NCBI GenBank assembly: GCA_013044425.1
Contig: JABEUK010000128.1
Span: 1 to 6,848 of the forward strand
Origin: Thermoplasmata archaeon
GTDB lineage: Archaea; Thermoplasmatota; Thermoplasmata; Lutacidiplasmatales; UBA184
DNA length: 6,848 nt
Reading direction: 5' to 3'
Of the stretch, positions 6,401-6,848 are shown one piece after another (position 1 is the first letter of the stretch; each line of letters begins with the position of its first letter). The translations under genes were made by a program, and so were the position numbers. The notes under the pieces were generated by a model. It ran no database searches. It had not been told where the DNA came from and saw nothing but the letters and a program-made list of their open reading frames with translations.

Positions 6401-6848
6401 ATGAAGGACCTCATCGAAGGGCGGGTCTGGACGCTCGGACGCGACATGGACACCGACCAGATCATCTCGGGAAAGTATCTCACGATCATCGATCCGCAAG
6501 AACTGAAGAAGCACGTGCTCGAGATCGGCCTTCCCGAATTCGCCGTCGGCGCTCGACCCGGGGACATCCTCATCGCGGACGAGAACTTCGGCTCCGGCTC
6601 GAGCCGGGAGCATGCGCCGGCCGCGCTCAAGGCCGCGGGGATCGGAGCGATCGTCGCCGACTCGTTCGCCCGCATTTTCTATCGCAACTCGATCAATCTC
6701 GGCATCCCGACAATCGAGGCGCGGGGGGTCCGCGCGTTGTTCGAGATGGGCGATACCGCACGGATCGAGATGCGCGCGGGCCGGATCTCGAACCTGCGGA
6801 CGAGCCGGTCGATCACCTTCCCTCCCATCCCTCCCCACCTCCTCGACC
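6401..6848 (+). CDS. Aconitase-family hydrolyase small subunit (LeuD/HacB type), partial
   Basis: Small swivel-domain subunit that completes the active site of the preceding large subunit; 149 residues are visible of roughly 165 expected, and the stop lies beyond the window. Seen: EGRVW (6-10), DTDQIISGKYL (17-27), NFGSGSSREHAP (62-73) and FARIFYRNSINLGIP, all family hallmarks. The loop between the first helices, which sets substrate specificity in archaeal enzymes, reads YLTIIDPQEL (26-35). From memory, methanogen homoaconitase has YLRT and isopropylmalate isomerase YLVYT there, so this protein matches neither. A Ser (residue 65) stands where many relatives have Cys in NFGCGSS. Start: GGCGGGG at 6385-6391 sits 9 bases before ATG 6401 but abuts the in-frame ATG at 6392; 6401 has the better spacing, and 6392 would add three residues. 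A dehydrogenase gene downstream would be expected to complete the pathway. Confidence 0.92.
   Translation, partial: MKDLIEGRVWTLGRDMDTDQIISGKYLTIIDPQELKKHVLEIGLPEFAVGARPGDILIADENFGSGSSREHAPAALKAAGIGAIVADSFARIFYRNSINLGIPTIEARGVRALFEMGDTARIEMRAGRISNLRTSRSITFPPIPPHLLD

Noticed and set aside
4970..6838. A 622-codon minus-strand open frame antisense to the hydrolyase subunits
   Set aside because: It has Arg/Asp-rich composition and no recognisable motif, and lies opposite well-supported genes; it is a product of high GC content.
1..6848. tRNA or rRNA genes, CRISPR repeats, insertion sequences, attachment sites
   Set aside because: No repeat array, terminal inverted repeats, transposase or integrase motifs or tRNA-like cloverleaf were seen, and coding genes fill nearly the whole window.

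Overview
The window is GC-rich (about 60-65% by eye) and carries six protein-coding genes, two of them cut by the window edges. The clearest taxonomic marker is the partial minus-strand gene at 1-985. It encodes TiaS, the tRNA-Ile2 agmatinylcytidine synthetase, which is known only from archaea. Other features fit an archaeon: a two-subunit 2-oxoacid:ferredoxin oxidoreductase, an aconitase-family hydrolyase split into large and small subunits, TATA-like boxes, and mixed use of Shine-Dalgarno (SD) and apparently leaderless starts. The proteins are not strongly acidic, so a haloarchaeon is unlikely. A high-GC euryarchaeal or Thermoplasmata-type lineage is a guess.

The layout is two divergent gene groups around a 162-bp intergenic region (3699-3860). 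Leftward on the minus strand are korA (1905-3698), korB (1028-1903, one base after korA) and tiaS (985 to beyond base 1). Rightward on the plus strand are a DRE-TIM acyl-CoA condensing enzyme of the homocitrate/isopropylmalate/citramalate/Re-citrate synthase superfamily (3861-5108, GTG start), an aconitase-family large subunit (5105-6385, ATGA overlap) and the matching small subunit (6401 to beyond 6848). There is no RNA gene, insertion sequence, CRISPR array or other mobile element in the window.

The rightward group encodes the first two steps of a 2-oxoacid elongation: condense acetyl-CoA with a 2-oxoacid, then isomerise the hydroxy acid. The leftward KorAB interconverts a 2-oxoacid and an acyl-CoA using ferredoxin. 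If the condensing enzyme uses 2-oxoglutarate, both groups meet at 2-oxoglutarate. If it is a Re-type citrate synthase, the genes would make a TCA-cycle segment lacking only an isocitrate dehydrogenase.

The sequence does not settle the substrate. The condensing enzyme lacks the C-terminal regulatory domain typical of LeuA and CimA. The small-subunit specificity loop (YLTII) matches neither the methanogen homoaconitase nor the isopropylmalate isomerase pattern as I recall them. The large subunit has a HEQGAQ segment that resembles aconitase more than archaeal LeuC. This unresolved pathway and the symmetrical promoter region are the most interesting parts of the window. Nothing here looks like a defence or mobile system.
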